A DNA stretch of 64,000 bases, from NCBI GenBank assembly GCA_937900325.1, contig CALCEX010000216.1, forward strand, positions 1-64,000. The letters are read 5' to 3'. The translations under genes and the position numbers were made by a program. This DNA is from an uncultured Clostridia bacterium. Lineage in GTDB: Bacteria > Bacillota > Clostridia > Christensenellales > CAG-138. Of this stretch, positions 26,671 through 34,572 are shown one piece after another. Below the pieces are notes generated by a model. The model had not been told where the DNA came from. It saw only the letters and a program-made list of their open reading frames with translations, and ran no database searches. Each line of letters opens with the position of its first letter. Position 1 is the stretch's first letter.

Positions 26671-26699
26671 AGGAAGGAGCTTTCGCTCCTTCTTTTTTT
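26671..26699 (+). terminator. Terminator of tdh-kbl
   Basis: Stem GAAGGAGC (26673-26680) / GCTCCTTC (26685-26692), loop TTTC, followed by T7. Converging mtnA ends just to the right. Confidence 0.85.
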
Positions 26700-26705
26700 A
26701 TTTTT

Positions 26706-27776
26706 TTATTCGAACAGCTTTTTCAGGCTCTCGGAATAGGGCGGGCGGCATATGCCCTTTTCCGTTATGATGGCGGAAATGAGCGAATTGTCCGTCACGT
26801 CGAAGGCGGGGTTGTAGCACCTGACGCCCTGGGGCGCCGCAGGCTCCGCGAAGAATTTGCTCCTTATCTCCTCCCCGTCCCGAAGCTCTATCTTTATGTT
26901 TTCCCCTGCGGGGCAGTCCATATCTATGGTGGAGGTGGGGCCCAGCACATAGAAGGGTATGCCGTAGTGCTTCGCCAGTATGGCCAGGCCGCTGGTGCCG
27001 ATCTTGTTTGCCGTGTCGCCGTTGGCGGCCACCCTGTCGCAGCCCACCATGCAGCACTGCACCCAGCCGTTTTTCATGACTATGGAGGCCATGCTGTCGC
27101 ATATGAGGGTAACGTCCACCCCGGCCCTTTGCAGTTCAAAGCTGGTGAGCCTCGCGCCCTGCAGAAGCGGCCTTGTCTCGTCCGCGAATACCCGTATGTC
27201 CATGCCCCGCTCCTTCGCGAGGAACAGCGGCCCCTGCCCCGTGCCGTAGCGGGAGGTGGCAAGCGGCCCCGCGTTGCAGTGGGTCAGCACCCCGTCCCCA
27301 TCGCGGAGAAGGGAAAGGCCGTATTCGGATATCCTGCGGCACATCTCCATATCCTCCTCATGTATGGCGGCGCACTCCCGCTTAAGCGCCGCAAGCACCG
27401 TTTCAACAGGCATATCCCTGTGATCCTCGGCTACGTCCAGCATTCGGTTCAGCGCCCAGCTAAGGTTTGCCGCCGTGGGGCGGGCGCCATTGAGGAAGCG
27501 GCAGTCCTCCTCCCAGCGGCTGTAAAAATCATCGAAGGAGTCATGCGGGGCCTGGAGGGCCAGACAGTAGGCGCAGTAGCCCGCGCATATGCCTATGGCC
27601 GGTGCGCCGCGCACCCGGAGCGTGGCTATCGCCTCGAACATCTCCTCCCTTGTGGAAAGGGTTATGTATTCCAGGCTGTTGGGCAGCAGCGTCTGGTCGA
27701 TTATCACCACCGAGCGCCCATCATCGGAAAGCTTTACGTTATCCATATGAGTGACTTCTTCCAGGGGGGGATTCAT
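26706..27776 (-). CDS. mtnA: S-methyl-5-thioribose-1-phosphate isomerase
   Basis: 356 residues from the ATG at 27776, preferred because AAGGAG lies nine bases upstream. Family hallmarks: [52 protein letters not shown] (active-site Cys), and [18 protein letters not shown] (catalytic Asp). It isomerises methylthioribose-1-phosphate to the ribulose form in methionine salvage. No other salvage genes are in the window. In some bacteria MtnA homologues instead serve 5-deoxyribose or deoxyadenosine salvage; that cannot be excluded. Confidence 0.92.
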   Translation of the reverse strand: MNPPLEEVTHMDNVKLSDDGRSVVIIDQTLLPNSLEYITLSTREEMFEAIATLRVRGAPAIGICAGYCAYCLALQAPHDSFDDFYSRWEEDCRFLNGARPTAANLSWALNRMLDVAEDHRDMPVETVLAALKRECAAIHEEDMEMCRRISEYGLSLLRDGDGVLTHCNAGPLATSRYGTGQGPLFLAKERGMDIRVFADETRPLLQGARLTSFELQRAGVDVTLICDSMASIVMKNGWVQCCMVGCDRVAANGDTANKIGTSGLAILAKHYGIPFYVLGPTSTIDMDCPAGENIKIELRDGEEIRSKFFAEPAAPQGVRCYNPAFDVTDNSLISAIITEKGICRPPYSESLKKLFE

Positions 27777-27809
27777 TTGGAACGGCTCCTTTTGCGTATT
27801 TGTAAGATA

Positions 27810-27839
27810 ATAATACCGGCATTTAATAAACATTGTCAA
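27810..27839 (-). promoter_or_regulatory. Promoter of mtnA
   Basis: Minus strand: TTGACA at 27839-27834, an 18-base spacer, TATTAT at 27815-27810. Confidence 0.65.
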
Positions 27840-27865
27840 CAGGCTGTGAAGTTGGGCAAAACAGC

Positions 27866-27895
27866 TTGAATAATCGGCGGGTGCTGGTCTATAAT
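27866..27895 (+). promoter_or_regulatory. Promoter of the CobW pair
   Basis: TTGAAT (27866-27871), an 18-base spacer, TATAAT (27890-27895). The leader to the ATG at 27961 is about 60 bases. No zinc (Zur) or cobalamin box was recognised. Confidence 0.65.
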
Positions 27896-27960
27896 ACAGA
27901 GTTGTGAAGGCGCTGCCTTTACAAATAAGAAAAAACTACGGGAAAGAGATGTAAAAGCAA

Positions 27961-29049
27961 ATGACCAAGGTCGATATTTTTTCAGGCTTCCTGGGCGCAG
28001 GAAAGACCACCCTTATAAAGAAGCTCATAGCCGAGGCTTATAAGGGCGAAAAGCTTGTGCTGATAGAGAACGAATTCGGCGAGATAGGCATAGACGGCGG
28101 CTTCATGCAGGACGCCGGGATAGAGGTCACCGAGATGAACTCCGGCTGCATCTGCTGCAGCCTGGTAGGCGACTTCAGCAGGGCGCTCAAAAAGGTAGTG
28201 GAGGAGTACGCCCCCGACCGCATACTTATAGAGCCCTCCGGCGTGGGCAAGCTCAGCGACGTTATACGGGCGGTGCAGAACGCAGGCTCTGATGCGCTGC
28301 AGCTCAACAGCTTCACGACCGTTGTGGACGCGAACAAGTGCAAGATGTACATGAAGAACTTCGGCGAGTTCTTCAACGACCAGGTAGAGCACGCCAACGC
28401 CATAATACTCAGCCGCACCGGCGAGATAAGCCAGGATAAGCTGGATACCGATATAGCCCTGCTGCGGGAGCACAACCCCAACGCCACCCTCATAGTTACC
28501 CCCTGGAGCGAGCTTACGGGCGCGCAGATACTCGAGGCCATGGAAAAGCGCAACACCCTGGAGGCGGAGCTTGAGCTTCTGGCGGAGGAAGGCCGGCATG
28601 AGCATCACCATGACGACGATGATGACGACGAGCATGAGCATGAGCATGAGCATGAGCATCACCACCATCACGACGATGACGACGATGATGAGCATGAGCA
28701 CCATCACCACCACCACGACGGCGAGGAGTGCGGCGACCCCGAATGCGAGTGCCATCATCACCACCATCACCATGCCGACGAGGTGTTTACAAGCTGGGGC
28801 AGGGAAACCGCCAGGAGCTTTACTGAGGAAGAGCTCAGGGAGGATCTTGCGGCGCTGGACGACGCGGAGAAGTACGGCGCGGTGCTGCGGGCAAAGGGCA
28901 TAGTCAGGGGCGAGGGCTGCTGGCTGCACTTTGACTATGTTCCGGGCGAGATCAATATACGCACAGGCCCCGCCTCCGTCATGGGCCGGCTCTGCGTCAT
29001 AGGCTCCAAGCTCAACGAGCATGAGCTTTCCGGCCTGTTCGGCGTATGA
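27961..29049 (+). CDS. CobW/P47K-family metallochaperone GTPase with His/Asp-rich insert
   Basis: 362 residues. Walker A is GFLGAGKTT (residues 9-17), the metal-binding CxCC motif is C63-I-C65-C66, and the Walker B-like ExSG is LIEPSGVGKL. Residues about 214-270 are an extreme His/Asp/Glu-rich low-complexity stretch, the metal-buffering part common in zinc- or nickel-handling members. A C-terminal CobW domain follows (GCWLHFDYVPGEINIRTG). COG0523 proteins use GTP to insert or hand over metals; the metal cannot be named from sequence. It is followed 22 bases later by a second CobW-like gene. Confidence 0.9.
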   Translation: MTKVDIFSGFLGAGKTTLIKKLIAEAYKGEKLVLIENEFGEIGIDGGFMQDAGIEVTEMNSGCICCSLVGDFSRALKKVVEEYAPDRILIEPSGVGKLSDVIRAVQNAGSDALQLNSFTTVVDANKCKMYMKNFGEFFNDQVEHANAIILSRTGEISQDKLDTDIALLREHNPNATLIVTPWSELTGAQILEAMEKRNTLEAELELLAEEGRHEHHHDDDDDDEHEHEHEHEHHHHHDDDDDDEHEHHHHHHDGEECGDPECECHHHHHHHADEVFTSWGRETARSFTEEELREDLAALDDAEKYGAVLRAKGIVRGEGCWLHFDYVPGEINIRTGPASVMGRLCVIGSKLNEHELSGLFGV

Positions 29050-29071
29050 TGAAGGGAACGCGGGCGCTTTT

Positions 29072-30022
29072 ATGAAGGAAATACCAGTATATATGTTCAC
29101 CGGCTTCCTGGAGGGGGGCAAGACCCGCTTCATGCAGGAAACGCTGGAGGACGAAAGGTTCAATTCCGGCGAAAGGACGCTGCTTTTGCAGTGCGAGGAG
29201 GGCATTGAGGAGCTGGACCCCTCAAGGTTCCCCGGCGGGGGGAAGAACATACTGATCGAGGAGATAGCTTCCCCGGAGCAGATAAACGCCGTATATCTTG
29301 AAGGGCTTGCGAAAAAGGCGAAGGCCGAGCGGGTGCTCATAGAGTACAACGGCATGTGGAACCTGACCGACCTCGCTAAGGCCATGCCGGAAAACTGGAT
29401 AGTATATCAGGAATTCATGTTTGCCGACGCGCGGTGCTTCCTCAGCTACAACGCCAACATGAGGAGCCTTATGGTGGACAAGCTGATGACGGCCGAGCTG
29501 ATAGTGCTCAACCGCGCCACGCCGGAGCTGGATAAGGCGGAGATACATAAGGTGATACGCGGCGTGTCCCGCCGGGTGAATATCGCATACGAGTATCCTG
29601 ACGGCAGGGTGGAATACGATGAAACGGAGGATCCCCTGCCCTTTGATGTGAACGCCGACCCGATAGTGATAGAGGACGGCGACTATGCCCTCTGGTACCG
29701 GGATATGTCCGAGGAGATGGATAAGTATGCGGGCAAGACGGTGCGCTTCAAGGCGCTCATAGCCAAGAACGCCAAAATGCCCGACAATATGTTCATAGCG
29801 GGCCGCCATATCATGACCTGCTGCGTGCAGGATATACAATACAGCGGCCTCGTATGCAAATGGCTGGGGGCGGGAAAGCTGAAGAACCGCACCTGGGGAA
29901 CGGTGACCGCGAAAATAGAGCTGCGCTTCAGCAAATTTTACGGGCGCAAGGGCCCGGTGCTCAACGTGATCTCCGTTGAGCCCGCCGAAAAGCCCGAGCA
30001 GGAGGTCGCGACGTTTTATTAA
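29072..30022 (+). CDS. CobW-like GTPase domain fused to a DUF1980-like (YcgQ) domain
   Basis: 316 residues from the ATG at 29072; a longer reading overlaps the upstream gene. Residues 1-190 are CobW-like: Walker A GFLEGGKT is intact, but the CxCC metal motif is missing and the ExSG is replaced by EYNGMW. Residues about 205-316 resemble the C-terminal domain of YcgQ/DUF1980 (TIGR03943) proteins, including a conserved MTCC (M248-C251) and FYGRKGPVLNVISVEP. YcgQ normally works with a YcgR permease and CobW GTPases. I see no permease here, so this is a rare single-chain combination. Its role is unknown; metal delivery with the upstream CobW is likely. Confidence 0.75.
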   Translation: MKEIPVYMFTGFLEGGKTRFMQETLEDERFNSGERTLLLQCEEGIEELDPSRFPGGGKNILIEEIASPEQINAVYLEGLAKKAKAERVLIEYNGMWNLTDLAKAMPENWIVYQEFMFADARCFLSYNANMRSLMVDKLMTAELIVLNRATPELDKAEIHKVIRGVSRRVNIAYEYPDGRVEYDETEDPLPFDVNADPIVIEDGDYALWYRDMSEEMDKYAGKTVRFKALIAKNAKMPDNMFIAGRHIMTCCVQDIQYSGLVCKWLGAGKLKNRTWGTVTAKIELRFSKFYGRKGPVLNVISVEPAEKPEQEVATFY

Positions 30023-30048
30023 AAAAAACAGCCGCAGGAGCGGCTGAG

Positions 30049-30080
30049 ATATCCCACGGAAAGGCCGTGGGATATTTTTT
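30049..30080. terminator. Bidirectional terminator, CobW pair / bioY operon
   Basis: Stem ATATCCCACGG (30049-30059) / CCGTGGGATAT (30065-30075), loop AAAGG, then T5. A smaller hairpin GCCGC/GCGGC precedes it (30031-30044) after an A8 run, which could serve the leftward bioY transcript. Confidence 0.85.
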
Positions 30081-30603
30081 ATTTTCCGTATTTTTCCAGC
30101 CTTTTCCCCGCCCAGAGGGCAAGGGCGAGCTTGGCGAGATCGGGTATGATGAAGGGGAATACGCACTTGATAAGCGCGGCGATAAGCGTTATCGGGCCCT
30201 TCGTGTCGCCATAGACCTTTACGAACCAGAGGGTGCCGAAGGCATAGCACGCAAGGAGGCCGAGAAACAGCGCCAATGCCCGGGTAAAAAGCCCCGCCCT
30301 GTTCCGGCAGAGCAGGCCGAATATGGGGCATAGGAGCAGAAAGCCGACTATATAGCCGCCGGTGGGGCCGAGAAGCGCCCCGACGCCGCCATTGAAGCCG
30401 GAAAACACCGGCGCTCCCATCGCGCCAAGCAGTATGTAGAGCGCTATCGCCATGGCCCCATCCGCCGCGCCCAGCAGCAGCAGCGTAAGAAAAACGCCGA
30501 AGGTCTGCATGGTAAAAGGGGGCTGCGTGGGTATGGAGAGCCATGCGCAGGGCGCAAGGAGCGCCGCGCAGAGGGCGATGCGAGTCATGCGTTTTGCCGT
30601 CAT
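30079..30603 (-). CDS. bioY: Biotin transporter S-component BioY
   Basis: 174 residues with six membrane helices. Family marks are TMQTFGVFLTLLLLGAADGA, GPTGGYIVGFLL and the late FPFIIPDLAKLALALWAG. BioY binds biotin in the membrane and imports it alone or with an ECF ATPase module. It starts six bases after aroK, so it is the last gene of the aroB-aroA-aroC-aroK operon, an unexpected location for a biotin gene. No BirA box was recognised. Confidence 0.93.
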   Translation of the reverse strand: MTAKRMTRIALCAALLAPCAWLSIPTQPPFTMQTFGVFLTLLLLGAADGAMAIALYILLGAMGAPVFSGFNGGVGALLGPTGGYIVGFLLLCPIFGLLCRNRAGLFTRALALFLGLLACYAFGTLWFVKVYGDTKGPITLIAALIKCVFPFIIPDLAKLALALWAGKRLEKYGK

Positions 30604-30608
30604 AGGTA

Positions 30609-31097
30609 TTATGTCCTCCTGAGTTTCAGTTTTAAAGAGATCAGCCGTATCAGCTCATCCGCGCCGCCGCAGAACAGCTCCCCCGCGCTTTCATAGAGCC
30701 GCCGCCGCCGCGCGAATATCTCATGGAGCCTGTCCGCCCCGCCAGAAAGGAGCGGCCGGCCGGTTATGTCTATATCCGCCATAGTCTCCTCGATATCGCG
30801 GAATACCCATATCACATCGCCGGTGCGGCGCATGAAGCGTATGTTTTCATCCCGGCACACTATGCCGCCGCCGGTGGAGACTATGCCGCAGGGCTCGTTT
30901 TCGAGGGAAAACAGCGCCCTCTGCTCCGCGTCTCTGAAATAAGCCTCGCCGCGCTCCCGAAAGATCGCGGGTATGCTCATGCCCAGCGCGCGCTCAACGA
31001 GCTTATCGGTATCGTAAAACGGCAGCTTCAGCGCCTCCGCCGCGGCGCGCCCATTGGTGGTCTTGCCGCAGCCCATCATGCCGACGAGGTATATCAT
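30609..31097 (-). CDS. aroK: Shikimate kinase
   Basis: 162 residues from the ATG overlapping the aroC stop (ATGA). P-loop GMMGCGKTT, shikimate-binding Asp in YDTDKLVE, Arg in FRERGEAYFRDAE, and GG in STGGGIVC. It phosphorylates shikimate at O3 in the chorismate pathway. The C-terminus is short and basic (SLKLKLRRT). Confidence 0.94.
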   Translation of the reverse strand: MIYLVGMMGCGKTTNGRAAAEALKLPFYDTDKLVERALGMSIPAIFRERGEAYFRDAEQRALFSLENEPCGIVSTGGGIVCRDENIRFMRRTGDVIWVFRDIEETMADIDITGRPLLSGGADRLHEIFARRRRLYESAGELFCGGADELIRLISLKLKLRRT

Positions 31098-32158
31098 AGC
31101 CCCTCCGCGCAGTCGAGTATCCCAAGGCACAGCGCCGCCTCCGCCGCGGCGAGCCCCCGTATGGCTATGCAGCTGTCGTGCCTGCCAGCCGAGGTTATCA
31201 CCGCGTTCCGCCCTTCCTTGAGGTTTACGGTGTGCTGGGGGAGCGCTATGGAGGGGGTGGGCCGGAAGGCCGCCCTCATGATGACCGGCGCGCCGTTTGC
31301 CATGCCGCCGTTTATGCCGCCGGAATTGTTGCTCTCGAAGGCTATTCTGCCGCCCTCTGTCCTTAGCCCGTCGTTGGCGGCGCTGCCCTGCATACCGGCA
31401 AGATCGAAGCCCGCGCCGAACTCCACGCCCTTTACCCCGGGAACGGCGTACATTATGGAGGCTATGGAGCTTTCCAGCCCCTCCCAGAGGGGGCCGCCCA
31501 TGCCCACGGGCAGGCCCAGCGCGCAAAGCTCCACGCTGCCGCCCACGGAATCGCCCCGCTCCGCCGCCTCGCCTATCCTTTTCTCCATTGCGCCGCGGAC
31601 ATCCTCATTCAGCACCGGGAAGCCGGAGCCTCTCAGCTTTTCCAGAGTATATACGTCCACTCCCAGCGGATCGAAGGGAGAGTCCCATACCCCGCCTATC
31701 TCGCGGTAATGCCCGCCTACGGTAATACCCCTTTGCAGCAGAAGCTGCCGCGCCACAGCCCCCGCGAACACCAGAGGGAGCGTCATGCGGCCGGAGAATA
31801 TGCCGCCGCCGGGCGGTATGCTGCCGTATTTTACATACGCGGGATAGTCGCAATGGGAGGGGCGCGGCATAAAAGCCGTCCTTTCGTAGTCCCTTGGATC
31901 GACGTCGGAATTTTCAAATTCCACGCGGAGGGTATCCCCCGTGGTCACGCCGTCCGATACGCCGGAAAGGTATACCGGCGCATCCTTTTCCGCGCGGGAG
32001 GTAACGCCCGCTCCGCTTCCTCCCCTGCGCCTTTCTATATCGCGGTAAATGATCTCATCGTCAAGCCTCAGCCCCTTAGGCAGCTCCATGGCGAGCCCAA
32101 TACGCTTTTCGTGCGAGCCGCCGTAGATATTCAGCCTCATGCTCCCCCATGGCTTCAT
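31094..32158 (-). CDS. aroC: Chorismate synthase
   Basis: 354 residues. FMN- and EPSP-binding signatures include the N-terminal WGSMRLNIYGGSHEKRIGLA (His variant of the usual GESHG), RPSHCDYPAYVKYG with GGGIFSGRMT, and the C-terminal RHDSCIAIRGLAAAEA. It makes chorismate from EPSP with reduced FMN. Overlaps aroA (upstream) and aroK (downstream) by four bases each. Confidence 0.95.
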   Translation of the reverse strand: MKPWGSMRLNIYGGSHEKRIGLAMELPKGLRLDDEIIYRDIERRRGGSGAGVTSRAEKDAPVYLSGVSDGVTTGDTLRVEFENSDVDPRDYERTAFMPRPSHCDYPAYVKYGSIPPGGGIFSGRMTLPLVFAGAVARQLLLQRGITVGGHYREIGGVWDSPFDPLGVDVYTLEKLRGSGFPVLNEDVRGAMEKRIGEAAERGDSVGGSVELCALGLPVGMGGPLWEGLESSIASIMYAVPGVKGVEFGAGFDLAGMQGSAANDGLRTEGGRIAFESNNSGGINGGMANGAPVIMRAAFRPTPSIALPQHTVNLKEGRNAVITSAGRHDSCIAIRGLAAAEAALCLGILDCAEGL

Positions 32159-33393
32159 TCTATCCTGCCTCCCAGCCTCATGTATTCATCGAAAAACCCC
32201 GGCGCGGATTTTTTTACGCATTCCGCGCCCTCGAGCTCTATGCCGCCGCAAAGCCCCGCCGCCATTATCAGAAGCATGGCTACGCGGTGGTCGTTATGGC
32301 AGAGGCATTCCGCATCGTGCAGCACTCTTCCGCCCTCTATCTCAAAGCCGTCCGGCGTTTCGGATATATCCGCGCCGAGCCTTTTAAGCTCGGCCGCTAT
32401 GGCGCTTATCCTGTCGCACTCCTTAAAGCGCAGCCGCGCGCCGTTTCTGACCGCCGTGCGGCCCTTTGCCGCCAGCGCCGCGAGGGCTATGGCGGGGGCG
32501 AGATCCGGCGTATCGGATACGTCTGTTTCCACGCCGCGAAGCCTGCCGGGGGATACCGTGACTCCGCCGCCGCGTATACATACCCCGGCCCCCATGCGCC
32601 TGAGTATATCCAGCATCGCCCTGTCGCCCTGCATGGAATCGGGGTTCAGGCCGGTGACGGTCACCGGGCCGTATACCGCCCCCGCCGCAAAAAACAGCGA
32701 GGCGTGGGTATAGTCCCCCTCGACGGCAACGTCCGCCGCCCTGAGCCGCCTGGGCTTCACGAGTATGGTATCCCCGCCTTCCCAGAGGGTCTCCCCGCCG
32801 AAGGCGGAGAGGGCGGATCGTGTCAGCTCGACATAGCCTCTGCTTTGGAGCGGAGAGGTGAGCAATATGCGGCTTTCTCCATCGAGAAGCGTCAGCGCCA
32901 GCATAAGCCCGCTTATATATTGTGAGGAAACGTCTCCGCGTATGGGAAAATCCCCGGGGCAAAAGCGCCCCGAAACGCCTGTCATATCCGCCGCCGCGCC
33001 CCTGCTTTTCAGCAGCGATATGACCGGCCCCATGGGCCTTTTACGGAGCGACGGGGAAAGGGCGAATTCCGCCTTATCGGCAATAAGGGGAGCGACGGGG
33101 TAAAGCAGCCTGTACGTCGTGCCGGAATCCCGGCAGTCAAGGCGGAGAAGGCCGGGATATGAGTCCGCGCCGGTTATCTCCAGCGCGCCGCCCCTGAATT
33201 CCGCCCTTGCGCCCATTGCGCGTACGCAGCCGAGCGTGGCGGAAAGATCCTCCGGCAGGGCGGCTTCCTCCGGCAGGCCCCGTATGACGCTTTTCCCCTG
33301 GGCGAGGGCGGCGCATATCATGTATCTGTGGGCCATGCTCTTTGAGGGTATGGCCGCAACCGAGCCTGCGAGCCGCCCGCAAAACCGCATCAT
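32155..33393 (-). CDS. aroA: 3-phosphoshikimate 1-carboxyvinyltransferase (EPSP synthase)
   Basis: 412 residues from the ATG that overlaps the aroB stop (ATGA). Key residues: SKSMAHRYMICAALAQG (Lys, Ser of the S3P site), CRDSGTTYRLLYPVAPL, and LRFKECDRISAIAAELKRLG with the Glu/Arg/Lys cluster for PEP. It joins PEP to shikimate-3-phosphate. The PEP-site loop has GTTYRLL rather than the GNAGTAMR of plants and enterobacteria, which may mean class II glyphosate insensitivity; this is inference only. Confidence 0.93.
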   Translation of the reverse strand: MMRFCGRLAGSVAAIPSKSMAHRYMICAALAQGKSVIRGLPEEAALPEDLSATLGCVRAMGARAEFRGGALEITGADSYPGLLRLDCRDSGTTYRLLYPVAPLIADKAEFALSPSLRKRPMGPVISLLKSRGAAADMTGVSGRFCPGDFPIRGDVSSQYISGLMLALTLLDGESRILLTSPLQSRGYVELTRSALSAFGGETLWEGGDTILVKPRRLRAADVAVEGDYTHASLFFAAGAVYGPVTVTGLNPDSMQGDRAMLDILRRMGAGVCIRGGGVTVSPGRLRGVETDVSDTPDLAPAIALAALAAKGRTAVRNGARLRFKECDRISAIAAELKRLGADISETPDGFEIEGGRVLHDAECLCHNDHRVAMLLIMAAGLCGGIELEGAECVKKSAPGFFDEYMRLGGRIE

Positions 33394-34418
33394 CGGCAAA
33401 GGCCCAGCGCCCTGTCGCAAAGCTCCCCTATGGGCATTGCGGCAACGGCGGCCTGTCCTATCCTTTTGAGGAAAACGGCGTTGACGGTCTCGCCGTCCCC
33501 CTTTTTATCCATAAGCATCGCGGCGCGGAAGGCATCCCTGTCCACATTTTCCATCTGGGTGGGCAGCCCCGCGGCGCAAAGGGCGGATATGAGCCGCTCC
33601 GCCGTGCCGGGCTCCGTCAGCCCCATATCCTGGCCTATTCTTGCCATGGCCGCCATTCCCATGGATACGCCGAAGCCGTGCAGCAGCGCAAAGCCGCTTG
33701 CCCGCTCCAACGCGTGGCCTATGGTGTGGCCGAAATTCAGCTCCCGGCGAATGCCAGTATCCCGGGGATCGGCCTGAACGTAGCCCGCCTTTATCATGGC
33801 TGTCCGGTATACCGTATGGGCAAGGTCGCCATCCCCCGCGCTGAGGTCGCCCGAGGATATGGCGCCGCACTTTATTACCTCCGCCATGCCGGAGGAAAGG
33901 TGCTCTTTGGGCAGCGTGGAGAGGAGGGCGGTATCCGTGACCACCAGCACGGGCTGATAGAACGCGCCTATGAGGTTCTTGCCCCGGGGGTGGTCTATTG
34001 CCACCTTGCCGCCGATGGAGGAATCCGCCTGGGCAAGCAGCGTGGTGGGGCAGTGTACGAGGGGCACGCCCCGCCTGTATGTGGCCGCGGCAAAGCCCGC
34101 GGCGTCCCCTACCGTGCCGCCGCCGAAGGCTATCACGGCGTCCGATGGGCCTATGAGGCTGTCCGCAAGGCCGGAGTATATGTCAAAAAGCCTGTCGCGG
34201 CTCTTTATTTCCTCGCCCGGGGGCAGTATTATGCTTGACGCCCTTACCTTTGCCCGCTCCAGCGCCGCCATAAGGGTATCGAGATGCAGCTTCGCCACGG
34301 TCTCGTCCGTTACCACCGCCGCATTGCGGAAGCCGGTGAAAAGGCCTTCTTCCTTTATCATGCCGGGGCCTATCTGTACGCTGTACTCCCGGTTGTCCGC
34401 GTTTACCGAAATTCTCAT
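33390..34418 (-). CDS. aroB: 3-dehydroquinate synthase
   Basis: 342 residues from the ATG at 34418. NAD and zinc signatures are present: GGGTVGDAAGFAAATYRRGV, PTTLLAQADSSIGGKVAIDH, and zinc-binding Glu/His in AEVIKCGAI and LNFGHTIGHALE. It cyclises DAHP to 3-dehydroquinate, the second step of the chorismate pathway. First gene of the operon; a GGAG lies about 12 bases upstream. Confidence 0.95.
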   Translation of the reverse strand: MRISVNADNREYSVQIGPGMIKEEGLFTGFRNAAVVTDETVAKLHLDTLMAALERAKVRASSIILPPGEEIKSRDRLFDIYSGLADSLIGPSDAVIAFGGGTVGDAAGFAAATYRRGVPLVHCPTTLLAQADSSIGGKVAIDHPRGKNLIGAFYQPVLVVTDTALLSTLPKEHLSSGMAEVIKCGAISSGDLSAGDGDLAHTVYRTAMIKAGYVQADPRDTGIRRELNFGHTIGHALERASGFALLHGFGVSMGMAAMARIGQDMGLTEPGTAERLISALCAAGLPTQMENVDRDAFRAAMLMDKKGDGETVNAVFLKRIGQAAVAAMPIGELCDRALGLCR

Positions 34419-34572
34419 ATAAAAAAATCGCTCCGTAAGTCGTTTATCGCAAAATTCCTTCACTATACATAATACCACATATCCGCCCCAATATCATCAT
34501 AGCATCTGGAAAAAAAGCGCGGCGTAGTGTAAACTGATGGTAAATGAAAAAAGGCGATGGGAGGCTTAGAAT

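Noticed and set aside
28571..28903. Frames rich in Met/Thr/Ser across the CobW His/Asp stretch
   Set aside because: Shadow translations of the CATGAC-type low-complexity codons; the CobW frame on the plus strand explains them.
30609..31526. Long Arg/Gly-rich N-terminal extension of shikimate kinase
   Set aside because: The extension is a shadow of aroC on the same strand in another frame; the real kinase begins at 31097.
32155..33420. Longer aroA start nine codons upstream
   Set aside because: The ATG at 33393 overlaps the aroB stop in the same ATGA pattern as the other aro junctions, and it better fits the usual N-terminus.
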